NCBI RefSeq assembly: GCF_022827545.1
Contig: NZ_CP094670.1
Location: 67,838-131,837, forward strand
DNA length: 64,000 bases
Source of the DNA: Hymenobacter tibetensis
Lineage (GTDB): Bacteria; Bacteroidota; Bacteroidia; Cytophagales; Hymenobacteraceae
Direction: 5' to 3'
Part shown: one piece after another, positions 18,253-27,106 of the stretch
Layout of the letters: every line of letters starts with the position of its first letter
Position numbering within the stretch: position 1 is the first letter of the stretch
Position numbers and translations under genes: made by a program
Notes under the pieces: generated by a model
Told to the model about the DNA's origin: nothing
Database searches by the model: none
The model's input: only the letters and a program-made list of their open reading frames with translations

Positions 18253-19113
18253 ATGATTTTGATAACTGGTGCCACTGGCCACCTTGGCCGAGCCGTGCTG
18301 CAAACCCTAGCCGCTACAACCAGCCCCCACCACCTGGTGGCCCTGGTCCGCGATGCCGATAAAGCCGCTGACTTGCACGCTCAAGGCATACACATCCGCG
18401 TGGGCGACTACAGCGACCGGGCTTCCCTGGACCGGGCAATGGAGGGCGTCACGAAGGTGCTGCTGATTTCGGGCGGCGGTGAAGCGGACGCCCTCCAACA
18501 GCACTACAACGTGGTGGACGCCGCCCGCCAGGCCGGCGTGCAGTGCCTGGCCTACACCAGCCGCGCCCTGAAAGACCCCAGCACGCTCACCAACCAGTTG
18601 ATGGAAAGGCACTTCCAAACCGAAGACTATATCAAGGCCAGCGGCTTGCCCTACGTGCTGTTCCGCAACATCCTGTACATGGAAGCCCTGCCGCAGTTCA
18701 CGGGGCCGCAGGTCTTGGCCACCGGCATTATCTTGCCAGCCGGGGAGGGCAAGGTAGCCTTTGCCTTGCGCAGCGAAATGGGCGAAGCCATTGCGCACGC
18801 CCTGCTGGAAAATACTTGCGCCAACAACACCTACTACCTCACGGGTGGCGAAGCGTATTCATTCCATGATGTTGCGGCCGCCTTAACTACGCTCTCTGGA
18901 AAACCAGTGGCCTACACCCCCGTGGAAGCCGCCGAATTCGAGAAGCAGCTGGCGGGCCGGGGCGTACCCGCCGTGGTGGTGCCGCGCATTGTGGGCTTCA
19001 TGACCGATATCAAGCACGGCCAGGAAGAAATAGTAAGCTCGGATTTAGAGCAGCTACTAGGCCGCAAACCGGCCACCTTATCAGAGGGAATAGCCAGCAT
19101 ATTCAGTTTGTAA
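18253..19113 (+). CDS. NmrA/QOR2-like NAD(P)H-dependent reductase
   Basis: Atypical short-chain dehydrogenase of the NmrA group, resembling NAD(P)H:quinone oxidoreductase 2. The nucleotide-binding loop ITGATGHLGRAVL opens the protein, which fixes the start at the ATG at 18253; the upstream extension in the same frame is not part of the fold. Other family features are the VGDYSDRASLDRAMEGV stretch after the second strand and RNILYMEALPQF in the substrate-domain. It lacks the classical YxxxK catalytic pair, as NmrA proteins do, so it may act as a quinone reductase or a redox sensor. It is 286 aa long and cytoplasmic. A Crp/Fnr gene follows on the same strand. Confidence 0.87.
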   Translation: MILITGATGHLGRAVLQTLAATTSPHHLVALVRDADKAADLHAQGIHIRVGDYSDRASLDRAMEGVTKVLLISGGGEADALQQHYNVVDAARQAGVQCLAYTSRALKDPSTLTNQLMERHFQTEDYIKASGLPYVLFRNILYMEALPQFTGPQVLATGIILPAGEGKVAFALRSEMGEAIAHALLENTCANNTYYLTGGEAYSFHDVAAALTTLSGKPVAYTPVEAAEFEKQLAGRGVPAVVVPRIVGFMTDIKHGQEEIVSSDLEQLLGRKPATLSEGIASIFSL

Positions 19114-19323
19114 GCTTTTGGTTTTTAGGGGAAGCCGTAACGGATAAAGTAGGGCCATGGGTTCTGCTTGTCTATTACGGCTTCTTCCATTAGGGCTAAG
19201 CTCTTTGGCTGGACAAGGTGGTTGGGTGGAAGTTTAACGCGGGCGAGATACTTTCATGCCCTGAGCAGCACATGCCAGTACATTCGTTACGGCCTTCCGC
19301 CTGGGCACTTATTCGTAGAGAAA

Positions 19324-19887
19324 ATGCAACAACAACTTCGGGAGCATCTGGAAAAAGTAGTTTCGCTCACCGATGACGAGTTTGCCTTTGTGCTGGCGCG
19401 CTTCACCCTGAAACGGTTCAAGAAACACCAGTTTCTGGTTCAAGAAGGCGAGCCAGTGAAGTACAACTATTTTGTGGTGTCGGGGCTATTGAAGCTGGTG
19501 TATACCGATGCTTCTGGTAAGCCGCATTTGCTTGCCTTTGCCATGGAAGACTGGTGGGAAAGCGACCTGCAAGCCTATTACACCCAAACGCCCGCCACCC
19601 TCTCGCTGGAGTGCCTCGAAGATACCACGGTGCTTTGCTTGTCGTTGGCAGACTACCACACGCTCTGCGCTGAACTGCCCCAGTTGGCGCGTTTCTTCCT
19701 GCAAAAAGCGACGTTAGGGGCCATTGCCGCCCAGCAACGGCTTTTATCGTTGCTCACCACTTCCGCTCAAGCGCGCTACGAACAGCTGCTGCGCAAGTAC
19801 TCCGAGCTGGGACAACGGGTTTCTAAAACCTTGCTGGCTTCTTACCTGGGCGTGTCTCGTGAAACGCTAAGCCGGCTTACTGCTTAG
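19324..19887 (+). CDS. Crp/Fnr-family transcriptional regulator
   Basis: Cyclic-nucleotide-binding-fold regulator of 187 aa. The start at 19324 is preferred because the beta-barrel domain begins right after (EKVVSLTDDEFAFVLARF); an upstream in-frame start would add 52 residues without family character. The effector domain (about 1-115) has VQEGEPVKYNYFVVSGLLKL. The C-terminal HTH contains LLASYLGVSRETLSRL, whose recognition helix shares the R-E-x-x-x-R contacts of E. coli CRP. The protein stops only two residues after that helix, shorter than usual. No FNR-type cysteine cluster is present, so it is not an obvious iron-sulfur oxygen sensor. A perfect CRP-type box starts at the base after its stop codon. 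Confidence 0.87.
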   Translation: MQQQLREHLEKVVSLTDDEFAFVLARFTLKRFKKHQFLVQEGEPVKYNYFVVSGLLKLVYTDASGKPHLLAFAMEDWWESDLQAYYTQTPATLSLECLEDTTVLCLSLADYHTLCAELPQLARFFLQKATLGAIAAQQRLLSLLTTSAQARYEQLLRKYSELGQRVSKTLLASYLGVSRETLSRLTA

Positions 19888-19914
19888 TGTGACCTACATC
19901 ACACGATAATCGTG
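19888..19914. promoter_or_regulatory. CRP-type operator plus an adjoining palindrome
   Basis: 19888-19903 reads TGTGACCTACATCACA, an exact TGTGA-N6-TCACA. It overlaps by two bases with a second palindrome at 19902-19914 (CACGAT-A-ATCGTG). Both lie between the Crp/Fnr gene and the RidA-like gene, about 110-125 bases before the latter. The recognition helix of the upstream regulator has the residues that read TGTGA in E. coli CRP, so direct binding is a sound prediction. Regulation of the RidA-like gene is inference. Confidence 0.65.
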
Positions 19915-20011
19915 CGGCACGTCACGCGCCGCAGCGGGGTTTTGCACGGAATTTTGGGGTATGAATTTCACCTAGCAGCCATGGCAGCCATGGCGTGCTA
20001 TCATCTCAATC

Positions 20012-20419
20012 ATGCAAGCAACCCCAATGGAAAAGCGAGTCGTTAACCCGTGGCAATGGCAGGAAAAAGTGGGCTATGCCCAAGCCGTTGAAATCAAACA
20101 TGCAACTAGCACGCTCTACTGCGCCGGGCAGGCCGCCATCAACGCGCAAGGCGAACCCAGCACCGCGGATATGAAAACCCAGCTGCTTCAAGTCATTCAC
20201 AATCTGGAACAAGTCATCCAGGAGGCAGGGTATCAATGCCAAGACATCGTGCGGCTGAACGTCTATACCACGTCGGCAGCAGAGCTTTTCAGCTGCTTTG
20301 ACGTGTTCACCGAGTGGGTAACCAAGCACGGCATACAACAAGCTAGCACCTTGCTGGAAGTGAAAGTGCTAGCCTATGACTGTCTGAAAATCGAGCTGGA
20401 AGCCACTGCGGTAAAGTAG
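20012..20419 (+). CDS. RidA/YjgF-family protein lacking the catalytic arginine
   Basis: Small cytoplasmic trimer-forming protein of the Rid family (135 aa). Family features are ASTLYCAGQAAINAQGE, the helix QVIHNLEQVIQEAGY and the C-terminal strand KIELEATAVK. In archetypal RidA an Arg before the last strand (near position 105) is needed to hydrolyse enamine/imine intermediates; here that segment reads ASTLLEVKVLA with no Arg. It therefore belongs to a non-archetypal Rid subgroup and may not have 2-aminoacrylate deaminase activity. An in-frame Met five codons later is an alternative start. It follows the CRP-type box and may be controlled by the Crp/Fnr regulator. Confidence 0.85.
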   Translation: MQATPMEKRVVNPWQWQEKVGYAQAVEIKHATSTLYCAGQAAINAQGEPSTADMKTQLLQVIHNLEQVIQEAGYQCQDIVRLNVYTTSAAELFSCFDVFTEWVTKHGIQQASTLLEVKVLAYDCLKIELEATAVK

Positions 20420-20624
20420 TCCCGGGTCCGAGCTGATTCCTTGCTCTACCTCGTAAACGAAGAGCGCTACTTGGTGAATTATGGGTAAGCGTATACCAGC
20501 ACAGCGCTGCTAGGTCCAGCCACGGCCGGGCTACGCGAAGGGGCACAGGATGAGTTGGGTCGGTAGCCACTGCAACCTATTCGTTGTGCTCCAACTCTTT
20601 CCCATACATCCTTGATTTCCGCTT

Positions 20625-21074
20625 GTGAAAAACCACCCACCTGTGCTCTGCCTACTGCTGGCCACCCTGTTTTCTTGCCAAAAAGGAGAGCTGGCGCAAG
20701 TGCCAGCCAATACGTATCCGCAAACGTGGCAACTGGTTGAAATGCGGGGGCAAGTCCCCAACGTCGTCCAGACCGGCGCCAACCTGCCGTGGCAAGAAGC
20801 CTACACCTTCCAGGCCGATAGCACGTTCACCAAAACGCGCCAGCAAGACGGGCACGTAGCGGAGGCGCACGGCACGTTTTCCTACCTGAACTTGTCGGAT
20901 GGCCCGTACGTGGTGCTTACCTACGCCGCGCCCAACAGCCTCATTGGCGCGTGCACTACCGAGCCAAAGGAAACCCTAGCCGTCAAGGCCGACGGCACGC
21001 TGTCCAGTACGTGGCAGGCGTGTGATGGGCCAGGACTGGAATACAAGAAAGTACAGCAGAGCCGTGTGAAGTGA
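20625..21074 (+). CDS. Small lipoprotein of unknown function
   Basis: A 149-aa protein starting with GTG. The leader MKNHPPVLCLLLATLFS ends in lipid-anchor Cys18. The mature part has alternating strands (TWQLVEMRG, AYTFQADSTFTKTRQ, GTFSYLNLSDGPYVVLTY) reminiscent of the lipocalin-like or META-type small beta-barrels common in Bacteroidota lipoproteins, and contains two mature cysteines (in GACTTEP and WQACDGP) that could pair. I cannot assign a function. A perfect 20-bp hairpin follows it. Confidence 0.7.
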   Translation: MKNHPPVLCLLLATLFSCQKGELAQVPANTYPQTWQLVEMRGQVPNVVQTGANLPWQEAYTFQADSTFTKTRQQDGHVAEAHGTFSYLNLSDGPYVVLTYAAPNSLIGACTTEPKETLAVKADGTLSSTWQACDGPGLEYKKVQQSRVK

Positions 21075-21110
21075 GCGGCCGTTTCTACGTAAAGCAGCCT
21101 CGATGTAGCG

Positions 21111-21160
21111 TAGCCGCCTGCTAGCAAGGAGCATCCGATGTCCTTGCTAGCAGGCGGCTA
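21111..21160. terminator. Perfect 20-bp hairpin
   Basis: Arms 21111-21130 and 21141-21160 are exact reverse complements around a 10-base loop. It lies 37 bases after the lipoprotein gene and about 200 bases before the helicase gene, acting as the likely terminator between them. No T-run is present. Confidence 0.7.
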
Positions 21161-21367
21161 AGAGCTTCAGCTTGTTTTTCTGTTTTGGGGCCGTGGTGCT
21201 CAGGAGAGCAAAGGCCCGCGCCAGCTGTTCTTCCGTGGAGGGCTGCAACACGAAATCGAGTACGCTGTAGGCTAGAGCAGGTGACGCACCTAATAAAATA
21301 TGCGGAACACTTCTGCAGACCGGAATTTGATGGCACCTTTGAGGTCCTTTTTCAAGAGCTGCAAGGG

Positions 21368-23419
21368 ATGAACGCAACAGAGCAAGACGAACGAGAATAC
21401 CTGGAAGAAATCAAGGAGCAACTCACCCTGGCCATCAAACGGGTGGACGACTCTGTCAAGCAGTTTTCCGACGAACTCCGGCAGAAAAAGCAGTACATCC
21501 ACGAGCACCAGTCGGGCATGGACGATGCCGATATGGTGGCGGCCGGCCAGTCCATTAACCGCATGGCTTTCACGGGTGAAGCTGCCGTTGCCAGAAAGCG
21601 CAAACTCCTGAAGCTAGGCCAGTCGCCTTACTTCGGCCGCATTGATTTCGTCGGCCAAAACCAGGTGGCCTCCCCGGTGTACATCGGGATATATTCGTTT
21701 TTGGACGAGCGGCAGCGCCAAAACCTGATCTACGATTGGCGCGCGCCCATCTCCTCTATGTTCTACGATTTCGAGCTGGGGGAAGCGTCTTACCTCACTC
21801 CATCCGGTACCATCAAGGGCCGCATCGACCTGAAGCGGCAGTACAAAATCCGGGACGGCCGCATGGAGTTCATGATTGAAAACGGCGTGAACATTCACGA
21901 CGACGTGCTGCAACGCGAACTAGCCAAGTCGTCGGACGACAAGATGAAGAACATCGTCGCGACCATCCAGCGCGACCAAAACGCGGTGATTCGCAACGAG
22001 ACGGCCCCGGTCATGGTCATTCAGGGAGTGGCGGGTTCGGGCAAAACGTCTATTGCCTTGCACCGAATCGCCTTCCTGCTGTACCGCTACCGCGAAACCA
22101 TTGCGGCGAAGGACATTCTTATCATTTCTCCCAACAAAGTCTTCGCCGACTATATCTCGAACGTCTTGCCCGAGCTAGGGGAAGAGCACATCCCGGAGAT
22201 GGGCATGGAAGAGCTGGCCACCGACTTGCTCGAAGGCCGGTACCAGTTTCAGACCTTTTTCGAGCAGGTATCTGCATTGCTGACGGAGCACAACCCCGCA
22301 TTCATTGAGCGGATTCAATTCAAGTCCTCGTTTGACTTCCTAAGCAAGCTCAATCAGTACCTTATCTACATCGAGAACAACTACTTCGTTGTCAACGACC
22401 TGCGGGTGGGGCGGACCGTGGTGCCCGCCTCGTTCCTGCTGACCAAGCTCAAGGCCTACCACCGGGTACCAATTTTGAAAAGATTCGCGCTGGTGGCCGA
22501 TGACGTGCGGGCTTACGTGCGCGACGCCGCCGGCCGGAAGCTCACCGGGCACGAAAAAGCAACCATCGGGGAAGCTATTCCGCGCATGTTCAAGTTCAAC
22601 CAAGTACTGGACCTCTACCGGGATTTCTACCGCTGGATCGGCCGGCCGGAGCTGTGCAAAATCGACCAGCGCCTGCGCTTGGAATACGCCGATGTGTTTG
22701 CCTTGATTTACCTGCGCATACGCCTGGAAGGCATCACGGCCTACGAGCACGTAAAGCACTTGCTCATTGACGAGATGCAGGATTACACGCCGGTGCACTA
22801 CGCCGTTTTGTCGCGGCTGTTTCTGTGCCGCAAGACCATTTTGGGCGACGTAAACCAGACGGTGAACCCATACAGCGCCTCCTCGGCCGAGACAATTGAA
22901 CGCGTATTTCCGCAAGCCGACGTCGTGAAGCTGTACCGCAGCTACCGCTCCACCGTTGAAATTACAGCCTTCGCGCAGCGGATCACGCCAAACCCCGACA
23001 TCATTGCGCTGGAAAGGCACGGCCGCGAGCCAGAGGTACTGAGCTACAACAGCCGCCACGAGGAAATCGAGGCCATTCAGCAGATGGTTGCCGTGTTCCA
23101 ACGCTCAGGAAGCAATTCGTTGGGTATCATCTGCAAAACGCTCCGGCAAGCCGAAGACGTGTATCAGGCCCTACAAGCCCCCGGCGTGCAGCTGCTCACG
23201 GAAGATTCCACGTCCTTCAAAGAAGGCGTTATCATCACCACGGCTCATTTGGCGAAGGGGCTGGAATTTGATGAGGTGATTGTGCCCTTTGCCTCCGCTC
23301 GTACTTACAAAACGGACGTGGACAAGAGCATGCTGTACGTAGCCTGCACCCGAGCCATGCACCAACTCACCTTGACGTATTCGGGTACGGTTACGGAGTG
23401 CTTGTCTGCTAAAAACTAG
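21368..23419 (+). CDS. helD: HelD-like UvrD/PcrA-superfamily ATPase (RNA polymerase recycling factor)
   Basis: Superfamily 1 ATPase of 683 aa. The Walker A motif GVAGSGKTSIALHR (Lys226) and Walker B LLIDEMQDY, plus the C-terminal HLAKGLEFDEVIVPFAS and YVACTRAMHQLTL, are those of UvrD-like helicases. Before Walker A there is a long charged N-terminal arm (EYLEEIKEQLTLAIKRVDDS) and the segment YIGIYSFLD...YDWRAPISSMFYDFE, the layout of HelD. HelD uses its coiled-coil arm to prise nucleic acid from stalled RNA polymerase. The start at 21368 is preferred (GGG-rich upstream, arm starts there); 61 extra upstream codons in frame look non-coding. It is a single gene bounded by hairpins on both sides. 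Confidence 0.82.
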   Translation: MNATEQDEREYLEEIKEQLTLAIKRVDDSVKQFSDELRQKKQYIHEHQSGMDDADMVAAGQSINRMAFTGEAAVARKRKLLKLGQSPYFGRIDFVGQNQVASPVYIGIYSFLDERQRQNLIYDWRAPISSMFYDFELGEASYLTPSGTIKGRIDLKRQYKIRDGRMEFMIENGVNIHDDVLQRELAKSSDDKMKNIVATIQRDQNAVIRNETAPVMVIQGVAGSGKTSIALHRIAFLLYRYRETIAAKDILIISPNKVFADYISNVLPELGEEHIPEMGMEELATDLLEGRYQFQTFFEQVSALLTEHNPAFIERIQFKSSFDFLSKLNQYLIYIENNYFVVNDLRVGRTVVPASFLLTKLKAYHRVPILKRFALVADDVRAYVRDAAGRKLTGHEKATIGEAIPRMFKFNQVLDLYRDFYRWIGRPELCKIDQRLRLEYADVFALIYLRIRLEGITAYEHVKHLLIDEMQDYTPVHYAVLSRLFLCRKTILGDVNQTVNPYSASSAETIERVFPQADVVKLYRSYRSTVEITAFAQRITPNPDIIALERHGREPEVLSYNSRHEEIEAIQQMVAVFQRSGSNSLGIICKTLRQAEDVYQALQAPGVQLLTEDSTSFKEGVIITTAHLAKGLEFDEVIVPFASARTYKTDVDKSMLYVACTRAMHQLTLTYSGTVTECLSAKN

Positions 23420-23906
23420 TGCCGCAGTCGGTGTTTTAGCGATTCTCTGAAGGATGTAGAAACGCAACCTTTTGGCTGCGTCGGACTGGTTTTAGCCTAA
23501 GAATCGCATAGCGCGCTGCCGCCTCTAGGAAATCCACCGGCGTTGGATAGGACAGGGCAGAGCCCTGTTGTTGCTGATGGGTGGGGGTATTGTAGCGAGC
23601 AGGAAATGGCGGCCGCATCCTGTGCTCTGATATGGCGTGGACTTTAGGGGCCGTTGCCTTGGTATAACAGGACGCTACGCGGAAAAGGAGAGGGCGGTGT
23701 TTAGCAGCAAGCTGCTAAACACCGCCCTCTCCTTTGCTTTAACAGGATTTTTCAAACAAAAAATTTACCAAGCTAGTTAGCATGCTTCTACCAAGACAGC
23801 ATTTGAGAATCTGTGCTCCAACTAGTGTTTATGGATGAGCTAGTTAGCGTATGATTTTGTGGCTAGATCTAGTAGCAAAGCAGTAAATATTCAACCAGAA
23901 CTATGC
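23420..23906. other. Intergenic region with SusC promoter
   Basis: Between the HelD-like gene and the second SusC gene. It contains the terminator at 23684-23735; after it the sequence becomes AT-rich (about 23740-23860), as expected for a promoter. No exact TAnnTTTG box was found and no gene was recognised. Confidence 0.5.
23684..23735 (+). terminator. 25-bp hairpin terminator
   Basis: Arms 23684-23708 and 23711-23735 are exact reverse complements with a 2-base loop; T-rich bases follow. It separates the HelD-like gene from the second SusC/SusD pair. Confidence 0.75.
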
Positions 23907-26900
23907 ATGAAAATTTTACCAGTCTTAGTGATACATATAGCATCTGATCAGTGGGTTAAGCGCGTGGCCACGCTGGCAGCGGGACTAAGCTTGAGCCAAG
24001 CTGGTTTGCTGCCTGCCCAAGCTGCGCCACTCTGGCAACAAGCTGTACCCCAAGCCGGTACACCCGTTGCCGGCCGTGTGGTAGATGAGAGGGGAGAGGT
24101 ATTACCAGGCGTGAACGTGGTGGTGAAAAATACCAGCATTGGCACCGCCACCAACGCGGAAGGACAGTACTCGCTCAACGTGCCCGCGGGCGCGACGCTG
24201 GTGTTTTCCTTTATTGGCTACTCGCCCCAGGAGCTGGTGGTAAATGGCCGCAGCACCCTCGATGTGCAGTTTGCCTCCCCGCAAGCGCGCAGCCTCGATG
24301 AGGTAGTGGTGGTGGGCTACGGCACCCAAACCAAGCGTGAAGTAACGGGCGCTATTGCGTCGGTGAAGGGTACGGAACTCGTCAACCAGGCGTCGCAAAA
24401 CCCAGTCAGTTCCTTGCAAGGGAAAGTGGCTGGCGTGCAAATCACCAACGCCGGTGTGCCCGGTACAGCCCCGCAGATCCGGGTGCGCGGCACGGGCTCG
24501 TTGGCGGGCGTGTCGCCGCTCTACGTGGTTGACGGTACGCTACTGCCGGCTGGTTCCGACCTGAGCTTTCTAAACCAAGACGACATTGCCTCAGTGGAGG
24601 TGCTGAAAGACGCGGCCAGTGCTTCCATTTATGGTATTCAGGCTGCCAATGGCGTAGTGCTCGTGACCACCAAGCGCGGGCAGGCCGGTAAAACGCGAGT
24701 GAACTACAACGGCTTTGGTGGGGTGCAAACCGTGACCAACAGCATCGAAATGGCCAATGCCCAGCAATACGCCGAACTGCTCAACGAGAAATACGCGCTT
24801 ACCAACGTCGACCCGAGCAACAACCTCGCTACCAATCTGCCTTCCACCGACTGGCTCAAGGAAGTGACCCGCACGGCGGCCACCCAAAACCATCAGTTGA
24901 GCCTGGGTGGCGGCAGCGAAAAAGCCTCCTATACCTTCAGTGGCTCGTATCTGCGGCAGGAAGGCGTCTTGCAGAAGAACGACTTCGAGCGGATTACGGC
25001 GCGGCTGCAAACCGACTTTGCCCTCAACGACCACATCAAAGTGGGGTACTCAGCCAGCTTCGCTACCCTTGATGCGCACGACGCACCGGGCCTTGCTTCC
25101 AGTGTCTTCCCCAGCTACAGCGGCCTTGGTGGTGCAGCGACGGGCACCTCGTCCAACTTCGCGCTGGGCGGCTCCAACGTGTTTGCGCAGGCGTACGTGG
25201 CGCCGCCAGTGCTGCCCGTTTTTCAGGCCGATGGCCGCTACGGCGACCCTGGCCTCATAGGCTCAGGCCTCGGCAACTTCGGCAACCCGCGCGGCACGCT
25301 CGACTATTTCGTGCAACGCTCCCAAGGCCAGACGCTGGTAAGCAACGCGTTTGCTTCGTTCAACTTTCTGCAACACTTCACGTTGCGCACCAGCGCGGGC
25401 ATCAGTTACAACGCGGCCAAGTTCTACAACTATCAGAAGGCCGATTCGCTCACCACGTTTCAAGTGTACCGGGGCAATACGTTGCGCAAAGGCACGAGCC
25501 AAAGCAACCAGTTGCAGTGGGAAAACACCCTCACCTTCGACCGCGCCTTCGGCACCGACCACCACCTGACGGCCCTGCTCGGCACCACGGCTCTGCGTTA
25601 CCGCACCGAGCAGCTTATTGGCGCCATCAATGGGGTGCAGGCCGGTAGCAGCGACAGTTACTACTTCAACCTGGGTACGGTGGGCACCGCCACACTCGCT
25701 AACCCGGTTGATTTGTACACCATTTTCTCGCTGTTCGCCCGTGTGAACTATGCCTACAAGGAGCGCTACCTACTCACGGCCAGCTTCCGCCGCGACGGGG
25801 CCAGCAAATACACTGGCGCCGACCGCTACGGCAACTTCCCGTCGGTGGGCATCGGCTGGGTAATTTCGGAAGAGGGTTTTCTGAAGGAAAGCGCGGTATT
25901 CAATTTCCTGAAGCTACGGGCTAGCTACGGCTTGCTTGGCAACAGTCAGGTGCCGAACAACATTGCCGTGTCGGTCGTCGATTTTTACCCAACCTACGCC
26001 GGGTTCTTCGGTATTCCGAGCACACCAATCACGGGCGCCAACATCAGCACTTTGGCAGCGGGACGCGTGCGTTGGGAAAAAGTGCGCGAAGCTGATGCGG
26101 GCCTGGAAATGGGCTTTCTGAACAATCAGTTATCGGTGGAACTGGATTATTACAACCGCCGCACCATTGATGCGGTGTTTCCGGTGCCCATCTTGTCGGG
26201 GCCGGGCTACGCCAACAGCATTGGCTACCTCGATAACAATGCCACCTTTCAGAACCAGGGCGTAGAAGCGGCCGTGCGCTGGAACTCGGCCGGCACCGGC
26301 GACTTCTCGTACTCGGTGGGTTTGGTGGGCGCTTACAACCAGAACAAGGTGCTTTCTACGGCCAGCGGCGCCCCGCTCTTTTCCGGCGCCTTGCCGCTCG
26401 GCGACTACCGCACCACCATTTCGCAAATTGGCGCGCCCATCGGTGCGTTCTACGGCTACCAGACCACTGGTGTGTTTCAAACGCCGCAGGAAGTAGCCGA
26501 GTCGCCGCAGACCACCACCGCCAAGCCCGGCGACCTGCGCTACCAAGATCAAAACGGCGACGGTTTGCTTGATGCCCGCGACTACGTGGTGCTCGGCAAC
26601 CCCAACCCGCGTTTCACCTACGGCCTGAACACCACCTTCCGCTACAAAGCCTTCGACTTGCAGCTTGATGTGCAGGGGGTAGGCGGGGTGGAGCTGTTCA
26701 ACGCGTTGCGTTTGCTGCGCGTCGGCAACGAAAACTACACCCAGGACTTCTACAACAACCGCTGGCGCGGTGCGGGCACTTCAAACAGTTACCCGTCGGC
26801 CGACCTCTCGGGGCGCAACCTCGACCCGAGCTCGTACTACGTGGAGAAGGGCGACTACATCCGTTTGCGCAACGTGCAGCTCGGTTTCAACTTCCCGAAA

Positions 26901-27086
26901 ACCCTCGTGAGCACGCTGCGCTTGCAAACGTTGCGCGTGTATGCCAACGCGCAGAACCCCGTGACGCTTACCAAATACAAAGGCTTTACGCCCGAAGTTG
27001 GGGGCACGCCCACCTATGCCGGCCTCGACCAGAACGTGTACCCGCTGGCCGCAACGTACAACTTGGGTATCAATATCGGTTTCTAA
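23907..27086 (+). CDS. SusC/RagA-family TonB-dependent transporter (orphan pair)
   Basis: Full-length outer-membrane transporter (1059 aa from the ATG at 23907; a GTG 48 bases upstream is a possible longer start). After an unusually long leader (about 50 residues with LAAGLSLSQAGLLPAQAAP) comes the regulatory-like domain GRVVDERGEVLPGVNVVVKN, the signature SLDEVVVVGYGTQ near 135, the plug (NPVSSLQGKVAGVQITNAG; DAASASIYGIQAANGVVLV) and the barrel ending in YNLGINIGF. There is no STN domain. SusD starts 20 bases after. No degradative enzyme or regulator is attached, so the imported substrate cannot be predicted. Confidence 0.95.
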   Translation: MKILPVLVIHIASDQWVKRVATLAAGLSLSQAGLLPAQAAPLWQQAVPQAGTPVAGRVVDERGEVLPGVNVVVKNTSIGTATNAEGQYSLNVPAGATLVFSFIGYSPQELVVNGRSTLDVQFASPQARSLDEVVVVGYGTQTKREVTGAIASVKGTELVNQASQNPVSSLQGKVAGVQITNAGVPGTAPQIRVRGTGSLAGVSPLYVVDGTLLPAGSDLSFLNQDDIASVEVLKDAASASIYGIQAANGVVLVTTKRGQAGKTRVNYNGFGGVQTVTNSIEMANAQQYAELLNEKYALTNVDPSNNLATNLPSTDWLKEVTRTAATQNHQLSLGGGSEKASYTFSGSYLRQEGVLQKNDFERITARLQTDFALNDHIKVGYSASFATLDAHDAPGLASSVFPSYSGLGGAATGTSSNFALGGSNVFAQAYVAPPVLPVFQADGRYGDPGLIGSGLGNFGNPRGTLDYFVQRSQGQTLVSNAFASFNFLQHFTLRTSAGISYNAAKFYNYQKADSLTTFQVYRGNTLRKGTSQSNQLQWENTLTFDRAFGTDHHLTALLGTTALRYRTEQLIGAINGVQAGSSDSYYFNLGTVGTATLANPVDLYTIFSLFARVNYAYKERYLLTASFRRDGASKYTGADRYGNFPSVGIGWVISEEGFLKESAVFNFLKLRASYGLLGNSQVPNNIAVSVVDFYPTYAGFFGIPSTPITGANISTLAAGRVRWEKVREADAGLEMGFLNNQLSVELDYYNRRTIDAVFPVPILSGPGYANSIGYLDNNATFQNQGVEAAVRWNSAGTGDFSYSVGLVGAYNQNKVLSTASGAPLFSGALPLGDYRTTISQIGAPIGAFYGYQTTGVFQTPQEVAESPQTTTAKPGDLRYQDQNGDGLLDARDYVVLGNPNPRFTYGLNTTFRYKAFDLQLDVQGVGGVELFNALRLLRVGNENYTQDFYNNRWRGAGTSNSYPSADLSGRNLDPSSYYVEKGDYIRLRNVQLGFNFPKTLVSTLRLQTLRVYANAQNPVTLTKYKGFTPEVGGTPTYAGLDQNVYPLAATYNLGINIGF

Positions 27087-27106
27087 CGACCTCGCCTCTA
27101 TTCGCT

